Positions 49,840 through 60,294 of a stretch of DNA of 64,000 bases are shown piece after piece. Under the pieces are notes generated by a model that saw only the letters and a list, made by a program, of their open reading frames with translations, searched no databases and had not been told where the DNA came from. The translations under genes and the position numbers were made by a program. Origin of the DNA: Guyanagaster necrorhizus. Lineage: Eukaryota > Basidiomycota > Agaricomycetes > Agaricales > Physalacriaceae. The DNA lies in the NCBI RefSeq assembly GCF_019112545.1, contig NW_025064892.1, positions 62,001 to 126,000 on the forward strand. Direction: 5' to 3'. The first letter of the stretch is position 1. Every line of letters begins with the position of its first letter.

Positions 49840-50821
49840 ATGGCCTCGACGACTCGACCCGTTGTTTTCATGGATATCAACATCGGTGAGACCCCGGCAG
49901 GGAGACTCAAGATGGAGCTATTTAACGACATTGTACCGAAGTGGGCATATTCAGTGACTAAACCTTCCTCTTTTGCTCAGATTTATGCTGCGAAGGACGG
50001 CTGAAAACTTCAGGCAACTCTGCACCGGTGAATACAGGTGCATATACTGCGCTCTTCCTGATTTACCTTCTCTGACACGTCTGCCAGAGTCAACTCACGA
50101 CCTCAAGGATACAAGAACGCTACATTTCACAGGCAAGCAGAGATTCTAACATGATTATTATTTGCCGTTGTTCATTTCATATCTAGAGTGTAGGACCCCC
50201 CACCCGCTCTTCAGAGGGTAGATCTAATAATGCATGCAGAGTGCCGAATTTCATGTGTCAAGGTACCTACATGTCAACACCCAAACCCTAAAATATTGAT
50301 CAACGATCAGGAGGTGACTTTTTGAAGGGTGACGGTACTGGGTCGTTCTCGATTTATGGAGATAAGTTCCCAGTGAGTGTTTCGGAGCACTTCTGTGGCG
50401 TACTTCTATCTCATAACATATCACTTAGGACGAGAACTTCCAAGAAAAGCATACTGTACCTGGTCTCCTCTCGATGGTGCGCCTTCATGCGACTCAGTCA
50501 AAATCAAACACTGACGAGATCTGGTAGGCGAATTCTGGTCCTAATACCAACGGATGTCAGGTAAGCAAGCAAGGACATTACTATGATAGCTAATCCAGAC
50601 GTCTATAGTTTTTCATTACCACGGCGAAATGCGATTTCCTGGATGGAAAGCATGTCGTATTTGGAAGAGTCATAGATGGTATGTTGACGTTGAGAAAGAT
50701 CGAAAACGTAGCCACAGGTCCCAACAACAGGCCTAAGCTCCTTGTAAAGATCACAGGTGAGCGATGCCATGAGTGTATCAGTATTTGTGTTGAAGACCAC
50801 ATAGAATGCGGAGAGATGTAG
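49840..50821 (+). CDS. PPIH: Cyclophilin H, peptidyl-prolyl isomerase of the U4/U6.U5 tri-snRNP
   Basis: Cyclophilin H accompanies the U4/U6 snRNP (Prp3/Prp4) and isomerises prolyl bonds. Nine exons (49840-49940, 49996-50037, 50088-50132, 50240-50262, 50311-50372, 50429-50476, 50528-50560, 50609-50756, 50805-50821) give 172 aa. Active-site elements are present: FHRV across a splice, [34 protein letters not shown] and [10 protein letters not shown]. The insert [16 protein letters not shown] and the terminus KLLVKITECGEM match the H type rather than cyclophilin A. Intron 3 (50133-50239, 107 nt) starts with a classical GC donor, CACAG/GCAAGC; its arginine codon, split by the intron, is the catalytic Arg. 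Confidence 0.95.
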
Positions 50822-51626
50822 TCGGAAGTCGAGACTTTCCTGTCCTTAGAGTAAGAGAACCGTTAAGAATCTAATGCAAACACCTGTATCTTGGTGAGCA
50901 TTGCATAGCATGAAATATGCCGAGCTCTATCGAAAGCCGGAGGTCAGTGACAGTTGTTGAAGTTAATTCGGTGAACCGAAATAAGTGGTAGCGAGTATTA
51001 AGCAGCAGGCGCCTACCGTACTGTAATGCTAGTTCGATGCTGTGATTGATTTCTGAAGCAAGCCCACGGTAGAATAGTGAAAACACTACCACGCTATTGA
51101 CATTCATTCGCGTTTTCCCGTCATGCAAAAAGCGCAACTCTTCGCGTTATAGGGAAGCAACCTCGTTAACAAGTATCTTAAAGGTGTTAATGCTTGTCAA
51201 TTGGTAAAACATGGTCAAGGCTGATCTACTTGTACTCGAAGTTGTTGTATGAATAGGCGGTGAGGAGGGTTTTGAGAAAGGACATCAAGATGCCTCGGTG
51301 AACGCTACCTAACGCAGTCAAGATTCACTCCAAAAAAAAGTTTGCGATATTTGGTTGTACTTATGCTGGATCACCTTCTGAAAGACCTGAAGGAAGTATA
51401 TTTACGCTCAAGTTCGTCGTGCGTTCTTTCCAATATGCTGGAAATGTCAGAAGCAAGTCTTCCCGCTAATCCTCACTCGCACGATTTTATGTGTTTCAGA
51501 AATGAAAGCACCATCAATTAGACCCAAACACCGACTCGACAAACCGTGTATTTCCATTTCTACTGTTACAAGCACAAACTACGTAATCTTACAGGCGTTT
51601 AAAAATGAAACGGGTTACTTAGATTT
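50822..51626. other. Convergent intergenic region, cyclophilin H / alcohol oxidase
   Basis: A minus-strand frame at 50871-51137 (88 codons) is open without any recognisable motif. Nothing else can be supported. Confidence 0.5.
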
Positions 51627-54600
51627 CTACACCAGAGCCTTCAATCTAGCCTGCTGGGTCATAGGAACACCTTTCGGGAGAGGCGCGTGTGGTACAGGCG
51701 CATGCGGCGTCTTGATCTTAAAACCTATGAAACATCAATCGTCAGTGAGCGAAGATATGACTTTGCGGACAAGCGATCCGCACCCATATCTTCCGCCAAG
51801 AGATCAGCGCCCTTCTCTCCAACTAAGAGAGCAGAGGAATAGGTGTTCGTGCCCAAGTTGTCTGGGCAGATACTCAAATCCACACATTTCAGGTTTTGAG
51901 TTCCTGCGCCAGGAATTAAAACAGTTACGGTTCCAGGACAGTGCACGCACCATAGACATTGAGACGACTGTCAACAACCCCGCCTTCTTCTCTGGGTTTC
52001 ATGGCTGGGATCGTAAATCCGAGGAAGCTGAGATGAATGATGTATAGGCCTACCGCACGTCCCAAGACTGTGCCAGGTTGTCTCAACATGGTCCGCAATC
52101 CAGTCGTCGATTGCTTTGTCGTCATCCTTGTTGTACTTGATGTCTTCATGGGCCTTGTTCGCGTCGTAAGTCTCGCCCGGCCTATATATTAGCATTGTCA
52201 ACACTTTTTGGTTAGACCGGTCGTCATGCTGCTTACTTATGCCAAGTTCCCATATGAATTCCAACAGTAAATCCGTTCGGGAGGAGCTCCTTTGCCGTCC
52301 TGATGTCAATGTCCCTGGCAGCAGCAGGCGACGCTGGATGGAAGTGAGGATGATGGGAAGTAAGTTCACCTCGGAAGGCTATTCGGGCTCATAAGTTTCT
52401 AGGTAATGCTAATATTGTATCAGTTCACCCACCATCCATCCTACGAGCAACCTCGCGGGTTTTCTTGTAACTCCAACGAATCGGGGCAAAATCGGCTTTG
52501 TTGTTCATAAAGCCACTATCGAAGAACGGCTCCTGGTACGGATTCTGTGATTTGATGTGGATCTATTGGGACCGTGTTAACGTCGATGAGTAATGTTACC
52601 AGAACGTCAGATCAGGTCACCTTTCCACGACTAGCGGGGTATTCCTAAGATACGGAATCAGTAACACGAAAGTTGAGGCCAGTTGATACAGACAAGATAT
52701 TGGAACCTATTTGAAAGTCAAAAACACACAAAAGACAACTTGAAAAACCATGGGGCCCACATAGTAATATAGTTGCCGGGAGGCAGAAGACTATGATCCG
52801 CATAAGCTTTTAGGAAATCATGAGCTTCAAGATTTTTGACAATGTTGAAAATCTGTACCTCCTGAGACAATTGAACCGAACCTGAAGGAGTGGTTAGTAG
52901 ATAAAAGCGGCACAGCAGATCACATACATAACCGGTTTGTCGGGCTTGTCCTTGAAGTATCTATTCCATAACTCATTAAATTCCGGGCCCATTTCCTTGA
53001 GCTCTTCCTCGGTCGGGCGAATCTAACCCAATATACAATCTAAAAGAGGAGAAAAGCAGCAGCAAGAAAAGCAATACCTTAAAACCTGCATCGATAGCGT
53101 TAGACGACAATCTCGCCTTCTCGGGACTCGTCTCCCATTCTGCAAACAGTTCCTTCTGGACTTCTTTGTTTCCTCTCAAAAAATCATCCAGAGTGAAGCT
53201 CTCGTTTGAAACGCGGTACACTACCATTATATAAGAATTGTGTTAACGAGTAGTGATCTTCGGAGAACTTACGTGTAAGAGTCGTATAATGATCCTGATA
53301 CTGCTCTCTGAAATTCGCAGGACTTTAACGATACGTGCATAAGGAAAAAAATGGATACATACCCAACACCGGGAAGATCGCTTACTACCTTCAAATCCAA
53401 CTTCTTGAGCAATTTGGCGTCACCGACACCAGACCGTTCCAGTATTTGCGGTGTTCCGAGAGTCCCACCGCTCAAGACAACATACCTGCGTGCCTTCACA
53501 ACAGTCTCGCGAAGCCTACCTCCGTCGGCCCTGTTGCGAGCAGGCACATACACCACTCCAACAGCTTTGTTCCCCTCAAAGATGACGCGGGAAACGCGGG
53601 AGTTCGTGCGCAGGTACAGGTTGTTCTGAACGTCCATGACGCTGTGAACATAAGCTACACATCATTCTTAATCTACTGATTGTAAAGATGGATAAGCTGC
53701 CGACTTACCGGTGGCGGCATCGCTGCGTCGACCAGTGTGTCTGTTAATGTATTTGGCCCAGATCTCCGAGGCATGGGATGTATCGAGGTCTGCGGCAGCA
53801 CCTTAGTAGCATACAAAAAGTATGTTCGTTATACCGAACCTTGGATGTCATCTATGAAAGTAGTCAGATCCGGAACTCTGGAGCAAGGAATTTCCACATA
53901 CCGCTGAATGGGATGCCCATAGCATCGGATGCTCTCAAAAAGTCCTGCGCCAGTGGGGTGATAGAACCTCCATTGCTAATGGCGACGGGCCCGTCATATC
54001 CATGCGTGTCATTGTTGACAGGCTTTTGGTAGTTCTCCAGCTATCAAGATGTGAGTGAGGACTACGGGGAATAGAGGAGACAACTGACTCGCTTCATCAA
54101 AGGCAAGAGATCTATATTTCTCCTCGTTAACATTTTGCGGACAATAAGAAATTGCTCCACATGCCTTTAGCCGTCCATCCCTCAGTTTTGAAATCATCTA
54201 TCAAAGAACCGTAAGTCAATATGTATGCCCCATTGTACAAGGGTAAACCGACCCCAGTCAGATGCGGACGCCTTGTGAATGTGAGTGTGGTTAGCCAAAT
54301 GTGCAGACATAAATACGCCTTACCCTGGTGTACATCTGGAAATTGATACTGTTGGAACCTTAGCGATTAACTATGCACAGACGCTATCAACGTACCTGCT
54401 TCCACCACCTGTAACATGTGTCATAATTGAGCGGCTTATAGAGTTAATGCACACGACGTACCGAGGACATTGGCGCATCTAAGGCACAGTGGGTTAGTGA
54501 CATCTCACTTTACAGAGTATAACTTACGGAACGATGCTTTGTCGGCCTCGCAAGAAGGGGGATTCCTGCGTGTCTGTGTAAAAGGTCGCCTTATCGTTAC

Positions 54601-55004
54601 TGCAAGGGCTTCAGTGACACTGGAATCTTCGAGAGCGATTGTAACTTGCATCCCGTCCCGCTGCATATTCTTGACGTAGATTCCTGGTCTGGAGAACTGT
54701 AGCTTAGTCTACGACAGAAGCGAATAGTCATGGAACTTACCTGTATACCCAAGGATCATCTCGGTTGTTGGCTCCTCCTGGACAGACACAGAGAGAATGC
54801 CACAGAATGTACAGGCAGATGGAGTATTACACATACCTTCGATGAGCATGACTTTCAAGGTGGGATCGGCGTAGGCCAACCTGCCAGCAACGACACATCC
54901 TATAGACAAGGGTGTCACCCATCTGACGAAGAAAGCGAACCAAAAGACAGACCTGCTGGACCGCCTCCTGCTACAATAACATCGACTTCTTCAGGATGAC
55001 CCAT
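51627..55004 (-). CDS. AOX: GMC-family alcohol (methanol) oxidase
   Basis: This FAD enzyme oxidises methanol and other short alcohols to aldehydes with release of H2O2. The gene runs from ATG 55004 through many short exons. The N-terminus gives PEEVDVIVAGGGPAG, then CVVAGRLAYADPTLKVMLIE, the FAD-binding fold. Further exons give LYLRTNSRVSRVIFEGNKAV, GVVYVPARNRADGG, RRYVVLSGGTLGTPQILERS and GVGDAKLLKKLDLKVVSDLP. Then come ELKEMGPEFNELW and the active-site region TWHSLGTC with VVDSRLNVYG. The last exons encode SICPDNLGTNTYSSALLVGE and a basic tail KIKTPHAPVPHAPLPKGVPM ending ARLKALV. The stop is at 51627. The tail is not a canonical SKL-type peroxisomal signal. Middle exon borders are approximate. 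Confidence 0.92.
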
Positions 55005-55060
55005 AGAGATTCAGAGGAAAGAGAACGAGTGTTGGGATGGAAATAATCAAGCCCTCTCAG

Positions 55061-55068
55061 TATTTATA
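55061..55068 (-). promoter_or_regulatory. TATA box of the alcohol oxidase gene
   Basis: TATAAATA on the minus strand lies 57-64 bp upstream of the ATG at 55004, which fits a strongly inducible gene. Confidence 0.6.
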
Positions 55069-56093
55069 CATCTTGCATTCCAAACCCCGAGAAGGAGACA
55101 CTGATTGACGGCTGATTGACGGTAGGATTAGTAGGCTGAGATCTGCCGCATGCTAGGCAGTATGTACCGGTATTACTGTTACTGGAGGACGGAGACCGGG
55201 CAGCTTTTTGTCGTCAGATGATGGCTTATGAAAAGATAACCACAGAACGAAGGCCGTCATGGGTAAAACGCAGGAGGCACAGTTCAGGGTATCTCTAGCA
55301 TCGTGACTCGGTATCTCTGGGACGACATGCACCCATCGTCAACTGACTTGTAGCAAAAGTGGTTTGGAAAGGCTGACGTGTGAAGATTATCCGACGCAAG
55401 ATCATGAGAAGACGGCTCGAGAGCGACAAGATGATGCCCGGGCTTCGAAAGTGGGGAAGTGTGGGGAAGATATTTGATTATCCTCATGTAAGCGATACTG
55501 ACATGGTTAGCTTGTGCGCAAGAAAAGAAAGTATTCAATATACCCATGACTTGACCAACTAGTCAATATATCTCCACATACAACAGTGGCGCATCATTAG
55601 TCGCATCCCATGTCTCTGAGAGCCGGACAGAAAGTAGCCAGCGTCATCAGCTGATTCATAGGAAAGATTGATGGCTGAAAGTTCATCCTGGTTGACGGAG
55701 AATTCGAGTCCGCGATTGAATGTATCAGTCTCGTGGGCGCGAAGGTGGAGATACTCACTACCGAAGTTGGATTGTGTACGCACACAGAATTGTCGTCCCG
55801 TGGTACTTCCCTGCAGCATCGCGTCCTAAGGCCTATCAATTGAATCATACTAAGAAAAAGCGATAAGCGACGAATAATGTATTAATGGGTAGGTGAATGG
55901 GCACACGTAACCACTACAAGGTTGCCGCTTTAGCTTTGCATTCAATCGTAACGATACTCACCTACAAAATATAATCCAATGTTATTCAAGGGTGCTTATT
56001 GGGTCCTTTACGACGGGTGACGGGATGGCAGTGGTCGCGAAGAAAGCTTGTCAATGTCACGTGTCCGATTCTTCTTTGCGGTCGACAGCCACG
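55069..56093. other. Upstream region of alcohol oxidase and leader of PKR1
   Basis: About 1 kb without a supported gene. It contains a direct repeat of TTGACGGCTGA at about 55104-55124. Short open frames at 55284-55547 and 55559-55848 have no domain. It probably holds the regulatory DNA of the alcohol oxidase gene. Confidence 0.45.
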
Positions 56094-56444
56094 ATGGAAC
56101 TTGAAGCTAAACAGCCCATCGACGACGACAAGGTGGACGTCTCAGAGAGTTTCCTGTCGCAGATTCTCACGCCGGGCTCATCGTTGCACCCGACATTTCT
56201 TCTTACTCTCGACCTCTCCTTTGCTGCCCTCCTCCTGGTGCTCGTGCTCCTCTTGTTTCTTACATCGAGCAACGTGCATTTCATTGGATTGATTGGGATA
56301 GAGCTGGCACTCTGGGCGAGTGTGAAATGGTGCGTAGTTGTAATCAGAATAAATGTATACAATCTCTCAACGCACAACAGGTTCGTCAATGAACTACAAA
56401 ATGTGTCACCAGTAGAAGGAGATGAAGCCAAGAAAGATATATAA
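56094..56444 (+). CDS. PKR1: Pkr1-like V-ATPase assembly factor of the ER
   Basis: Pkr1 is a small ER membrane protein needed to assemble the V0 sector of the vacuolar ATPase. Two exons (56094-56329, 56381-56444) encode 99 aa. The family pattern is clear: VSESFLSQILTPGSSLHPTF, then a membrane helix (LDLSFAALLLVLVLLLFLTS), SNVHFIGLIGIELALWASVK and W-F-V-N-E-L across the splice. The ATG at 56094 gives the usual length; upstream ATGs are out of frame. Its stop codon is only 5 bp from that of the convergent PSF3 gene. Confidence 0.88.
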   Translation: MELEAKQPIDDDKVDVSESFLSQILTPGSSLHPTFLLTLDLSFAALLLVLVLLLFLTSSNVHFIGLIGIELALWASVKWCVVVIRINVYNLSTHNRFVNELQNVSPVEGDEAKKDI

Positions 56445-56449
56445 CATCA

Positions 56450-57342
56450 TCACCGCCGGCCCTTATCGTAATCTTCATACCACTTCTTTGTTCTCTTCGC
56501 ACTTTCTTGGGCCAGTACAAATACTGCGCACAAGTCAGCAGACAACAGCCGAGAAGAAGAATCATCTCTCACGTTCGCGTTCTGTTGCATCCAACCCTTC
56601 GCGAAATGCTTGCGCAGTATCTCCCGTAGAGCCTCCACCTCCGCCAGCGGGCCCCAGGGCTGCGAAATGCTGTGCTTGATCTATAACCTCCACCAGCCGC
56701 TCACGGAATGTCTATCAATGTAGTAATAGCTTTCAGTCCGTCATAGTATCTAAGAATACGTACCTTTGTTAACATCTGGGACATTTCATTGGCCTGTTCG
56801 TCGCTGAGCCTGGAAGCAAATGTATCAGAACGGAGACAGACGAGAGTAAAAGGGAACGTGCATGTCCATTATTGTCTTTCCAAATCCATACCATAGCCCT
56901 CCAGCGCCTACCAGACTCGATAGGCGTACGCTGCGAGGTTCAGCATTGAGCGCATTGCGAACACGATTCCCAAAGGGCGTCGGTATATTGAATTCAGCCC
57001 AGTCGCTGTCGAGGCCATCAGAGCCATCAAGGGTACAGAACGGATCAATGAGACCGACGAGTATATCACGATATACGCCATCCACATCGGTATCTGGTAC
57101 TTGCCCTGCGCTGCAATCTGCACCCATGACGCGTCAGAACGGTCGTTGACGCGCCGCAAGTCGCACAAGACCCACGTCGCGCTCGGACCCTCCCCAGAGG
57201 TGGCCAAGGTCCGGTATCTCCTTGTTGAAGATGCATTGTATTTTCTGTTGCGGAAATAAGAACAATAAGAAACTACACAAAGAAGAGAGCTGACCTGGTT
57301 GTCGGCCAATATCGAGTCAATAGAAAAGTAATCGTCCTCCAT
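56450..57342 (-). CDS. PSF3: GINS complex subunit Psf3
   Basis: Psf3 is one of four GINS subunits that activate the MCM helicase with Cdc45. Seven exons (57342-57295, 57244-57176, 57117-57077, 57005-56862, 56809-56764, 56711-56573, 56523-56450) give 186 aa. Motifs in order are MEDDYFSIDSILADNQKIQC, IPDLGHLWGGSERD, KYQIPMWMADWAEFNIPTPF, VRNALNAEPRSVRLSSL, LWYGFGKTIMDMLSDEQANE and the C-terminal DATERELFVLAQESAKRTKK. The intron at 56810-56861 must begin with GC (GACAT/GCACGT) to keep the MDMLSDE frame. The gene is divergent from the orphan at 57462, with 119 bp between starts. Confidence 0.92.
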
Positions 57343-57461
57343 GGTAAAAGGGCCGTCTGTCACTCGTCACACTGGGATCATCCCTTCCTTGTTTTCCTCC
57401 CACTATAAAGCCTAAGAAGATCATCACAGCATGGGCGCCTATCACTCTTTCGTTCCTCGCA

Positions 57462-58102
57462 ATGCTCAAAATAATATTCAGAGACAGTGAGGATAAGTTC
57501 CTTTCATGTACTGCTCAGTGGCTCATCGACGTCCTTCGAGCAGGCCTCACCGTCAAACCCAAACCTACAGCCTACAAGGATCCTTACGTCGGTGATCACA
57601 ACTTGGGGTCCCTCGAACGCGAGTATCAAGGCAGAGAGGCCATCCAACACGTCTTGTATCTCCTCAATCCTGTATCTGAGCTGAACAGGCTCACCGTAGA
57701 CGCCCTGTGCAATTTACAGCAAATGCTCTGGACAAAATCAAGTATGTCTTCCTGCAAAGCCACTGCATCAACGCTGATGTCTCTATGTAGGAGCATTGCA
57801 AAAGAAGTACAAGATAGAAACATATGAAACGCTTCGAACAAGACTTGACAAGGACCAGGATTTCCGGGATGCCTACAACCTTGCGATGTTGAGAATGAAC
57901 GAGCAGGGGCACAAGTTTACTGGTGATGTACGTCTGCTTGGTTCCGCTGGATCTTCATTGCTCGCTGACCATTCCACAGGCTGCAGATGAATTTGTGCTT
58001 CTGTGCGTGAAGCTGTTCAGGATCAACACTGCCAGGACAATACCATCAGACTCAAATCAGTCCATTCCACTACTTGATAATAATCGATCAAATTCACAAT
58101 AA
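57462..58102 (+). CDS. Orphan protein of 179 aa
   Basis: Three exons (57462-57741, 57791-57927, 57980-58102) join in frame through GT...AG introns. The first exon gives FLSCTAQWLIDVLRAGLTVK, then GREAIQHVLYLLNPVSELN and LTVDALCNLQQMLW, suggesting amphipathic helices. The second gives ALQKKYKIETYETLRTRLDK and AYNLAMLRMNEQGHKFTGD, and the third DEFVLLC followed by a polar tail. I recognise no family. A second upstream ATG at 57431 is in another frame and ends early. It shares a 119-bp divergent promoter with PSF3. Confidence 0.6.
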
Positions 58103-58345
58103 CACAGCCGAAGTCAGTCCATTGTTGTGAAGGGACTGGCTTGGGTGCGATACCATCTTTTAAGAAGTGGTTGGACGATCTCGGTACAGGAACGAGTAGA
58201 AAATTGGTCAAAAACGTAATAAATATGGCGCTAGTCTACAGTAAAGATGCGACTGGGAAAATAATGTGTGAGCTAAGGTTTAACACGAGCAATGAGAACA
58301 TGCTTTACCATACATTAACAAAAAAAAACCTTCAGAAATATTCCT

Positions 58346-59971
58346 TCACTTCGCCACATCTACTGTGTGCGGACCAAGTCCTTTCACAGACACTGGCGCA
58401 ACTTCAGAAACTTGAACCTCCGTGTCAACAACATCGGCTGTCTTATCTTTCTCATTCTCCTGCTTGGGCGTCATTGCCACTGGCTCCCGATTCACAGACG
58501 CGGCAGCCTTGACTTCTTCAGCTGTAGTTGCCTCAGCCGCCTGCAGGACTACCTGTCCCGCTGATACCATAGACGGCGATGGCGAAAGAGAAGCCTCGAT
58601 AATGTTTTTCGGTGTGGGTTCCGACGTATTACTGGTAACTGAAGGAGACGCGATATATGCAGCATCCACGTCCACACCTGTTGTGAATAGTGTCGCGTCC
58701 GTCGACTGCATCACTGATTTTTCAACTTCAGTATCCGCCTCCTCTGACTTTTCATATTCGATATCTGCACTGAACGCTCCCGTTCTGACACTATTGGCCG
58801 TCCACAGACTTCTGTCTCTCACCAAGGAGGGCGTTCCAACGTGTATCCTAGCACTCCACTTGCTTACTTCGCTCTCCCAACTGCCGCGCCTGGAACTCCT
58901 CGGCCTGAGGGCCCTAACACTGGCATCGACATCCCGTTCGTCAACATCGTCGCCCAACACGAATTCACTCCTGCTCTCCACATCAATACTGCCATAATGT
59001 GACACGGAATCTCCGAGCGCCGACGGTGGTGACCGTAGAAAACCGGTGTTTGCATATGCGGATGACGCGAGGGTCAGCACTGACGCGTTGTCTAGAGGCG
59101 GTGAAGAAGGCCGAGGGTTATTTCGAGGGTGATGAGTAGTGTGGAGCGGCGCTTGAACTGATGAAATGGAAACATTTGTCTGAGTAGATGAATTTCGCAA
59201 CGAGGGTGATGAAGGCGGAAGGGCCGAGAAGGTGATCGATCCTGCACTGGTGAGCAGCGTGGGATTGGTAGCAGTGGATGAATTCCGGGCATGGTGCCGG
59301 TAAGACGTCGGCGTCACTGGAGCCTGGGCGATGTGAGCCATACCGTTGCCGTGTAAATCGATGCTAAGTAACGTCGTAGGCTTCGTGCTGGCGGCGATAC
59401 TTCTGAACGTGCGAGGATTTGAGAGGTAGGATGATGACGACCGTGAAGGCGACGGCGACGGCGGTGAACTAGGTGGCAACGGGCGCAGCGACGCATCCTC
59501 GTCCGCCTCTAATGCACTGGCTGGCGACCACATCGAGTCGCGCCCTGAATCACGTCTTGAGACTGACGACTGGTCGCTTGTTGAATCCAGATCCTCGTTG
59601 GACTGTGACGCTACGTCAACTGAGTCCTCGATCAGCGACATTGTCTGTCTATTGGTGCCGATGTTATCTATTCCCCCGCAGTTTGCTGCCGTCGAGGGCA
59701 AAGGGCTCGAAACGACCCGATTGCTCACGCCTCGTAGAGGAATAGCATTTCTCGCCTTGGGCCCGTCCCTCTTCGACCTGACAGTCCCCGCAAGCTTTCG
59801 CTGGAGCCAGTTAATGATAGGCTTGCTCGACCGTCGAGAAACTTTCTTCTGGGTGGACGGTGAAACAGCAGCAATAGGAGATAACTGTGGCTTCTTGGCA
59901 GGTGGCGTCTTTCGCTGAGCTTTGGCATCGTAACAAGCAGTCGCAGGGGTATTGGTCGTCGTCGGTGACAT
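58346..59971 (-). CDS. Serine-rich, disordered protein of unknown function
   Basis: A single uninterrupted frame of 541 aa from the ATG at 59971 (MSPTTTNTPATACYD); the frame is also open upstream to an ATG at 60040. It is extremely rich in Ser, Pro, Thr and Ala. The only ordered-looking, basic element is KPIINWLQRKLAGTVRSKRD near residue 50. Other notable parts are SRRDSGRDSMWSPASALEAD, many SPSPS-type phosphorylation sites and an acidic C-terminal half (EYEKSEEADTEVEKS). I know no function. The lack of introns and biased composition could in principle be chance on the opposite strand, but the frame is far too long for that. Confidence 0.7.
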   Translation of the reverse strand: MSPTTTNTPATACYDAKAQRKTPPAKKPQLSPIAAVSPSTQKKVSRRSSKPIINWLQRKLAGTVRSKRDGPKARNAIPLRGVSNRVVSSPLPSTAANCGGIDNIGTNRQTMSLIEDSVDVASQSNEDLDSTSDQSSVSRRDSGRDSMWSPASALEADEDASLRPLPPSSPPSPSPSRSSSSYLSNPRTFRSIAASTKPTTLLSIDLHGNGMAHIAQAPVTPTSYRHHARNSSTATNPTLLTSAGSITFSALPPSSPSLRNSSTQTNVSISSVQAPLHTTHHPRNNPRPSSPPLDNASVLTLASSAYANTGFLRSPPSALGDSVSHYGSIDVESRSEFVLGDDVDERDVDASVRALRPRSSRRGSWESEVSKWSARIHVGTPSLVRDRSLWTANSVRTGAFSADIEYEKSEEADTEVEKSVMQSTDATLFTTGVDVDAAYIASPSVTSNTSEPTPKNIIEASLSPSPSMVSAGQVVLQAAEATTAEEVKAAASVNREPVAMTPKQENEKDKTADVVDTEVQVSEVAPVSVKGLGPHTVDVAK

Positions 59972-60294
59972 GATAAGATGGAAAGAAATTGACGAGATAG
60001 CGAAATCGTGGTGGTGGTGGAGAGCGATGAAGAGAGTCAAGGCATGTGCAAGGACACCTTGTGGTGGGTGCTCGATTTGGCTTCCAGATCACGATCAGGG
60101 GATGACTCATATTTTCCACGTAAAATACGCAACCTAAATTCCTTCTACTTGCCCCTCACCATTTTGGTGACGAACACACAAATACGAGGGGCCTGGCCGA
60201 ATGCAACATGTTCAGTCAACACGGAATATTTTCACTCGCAACGCGCCGTAGAAGAAAAGAAATAATGTATCGTTGTTACACTCTAGAACTACAA

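Noticed and set aside
51502..52047. 181-codon plus-strand open frame
   Set aside because: It lies antisense to the alcohol oxidase C-terminal exons, which have clear family motifs; it is a shadow frame.
58422..58997. 191-codon plus-strand open frame
   Set aside because: Antisense to the Ser-rich 541-aa frame, whose codon bias produces long shadows.
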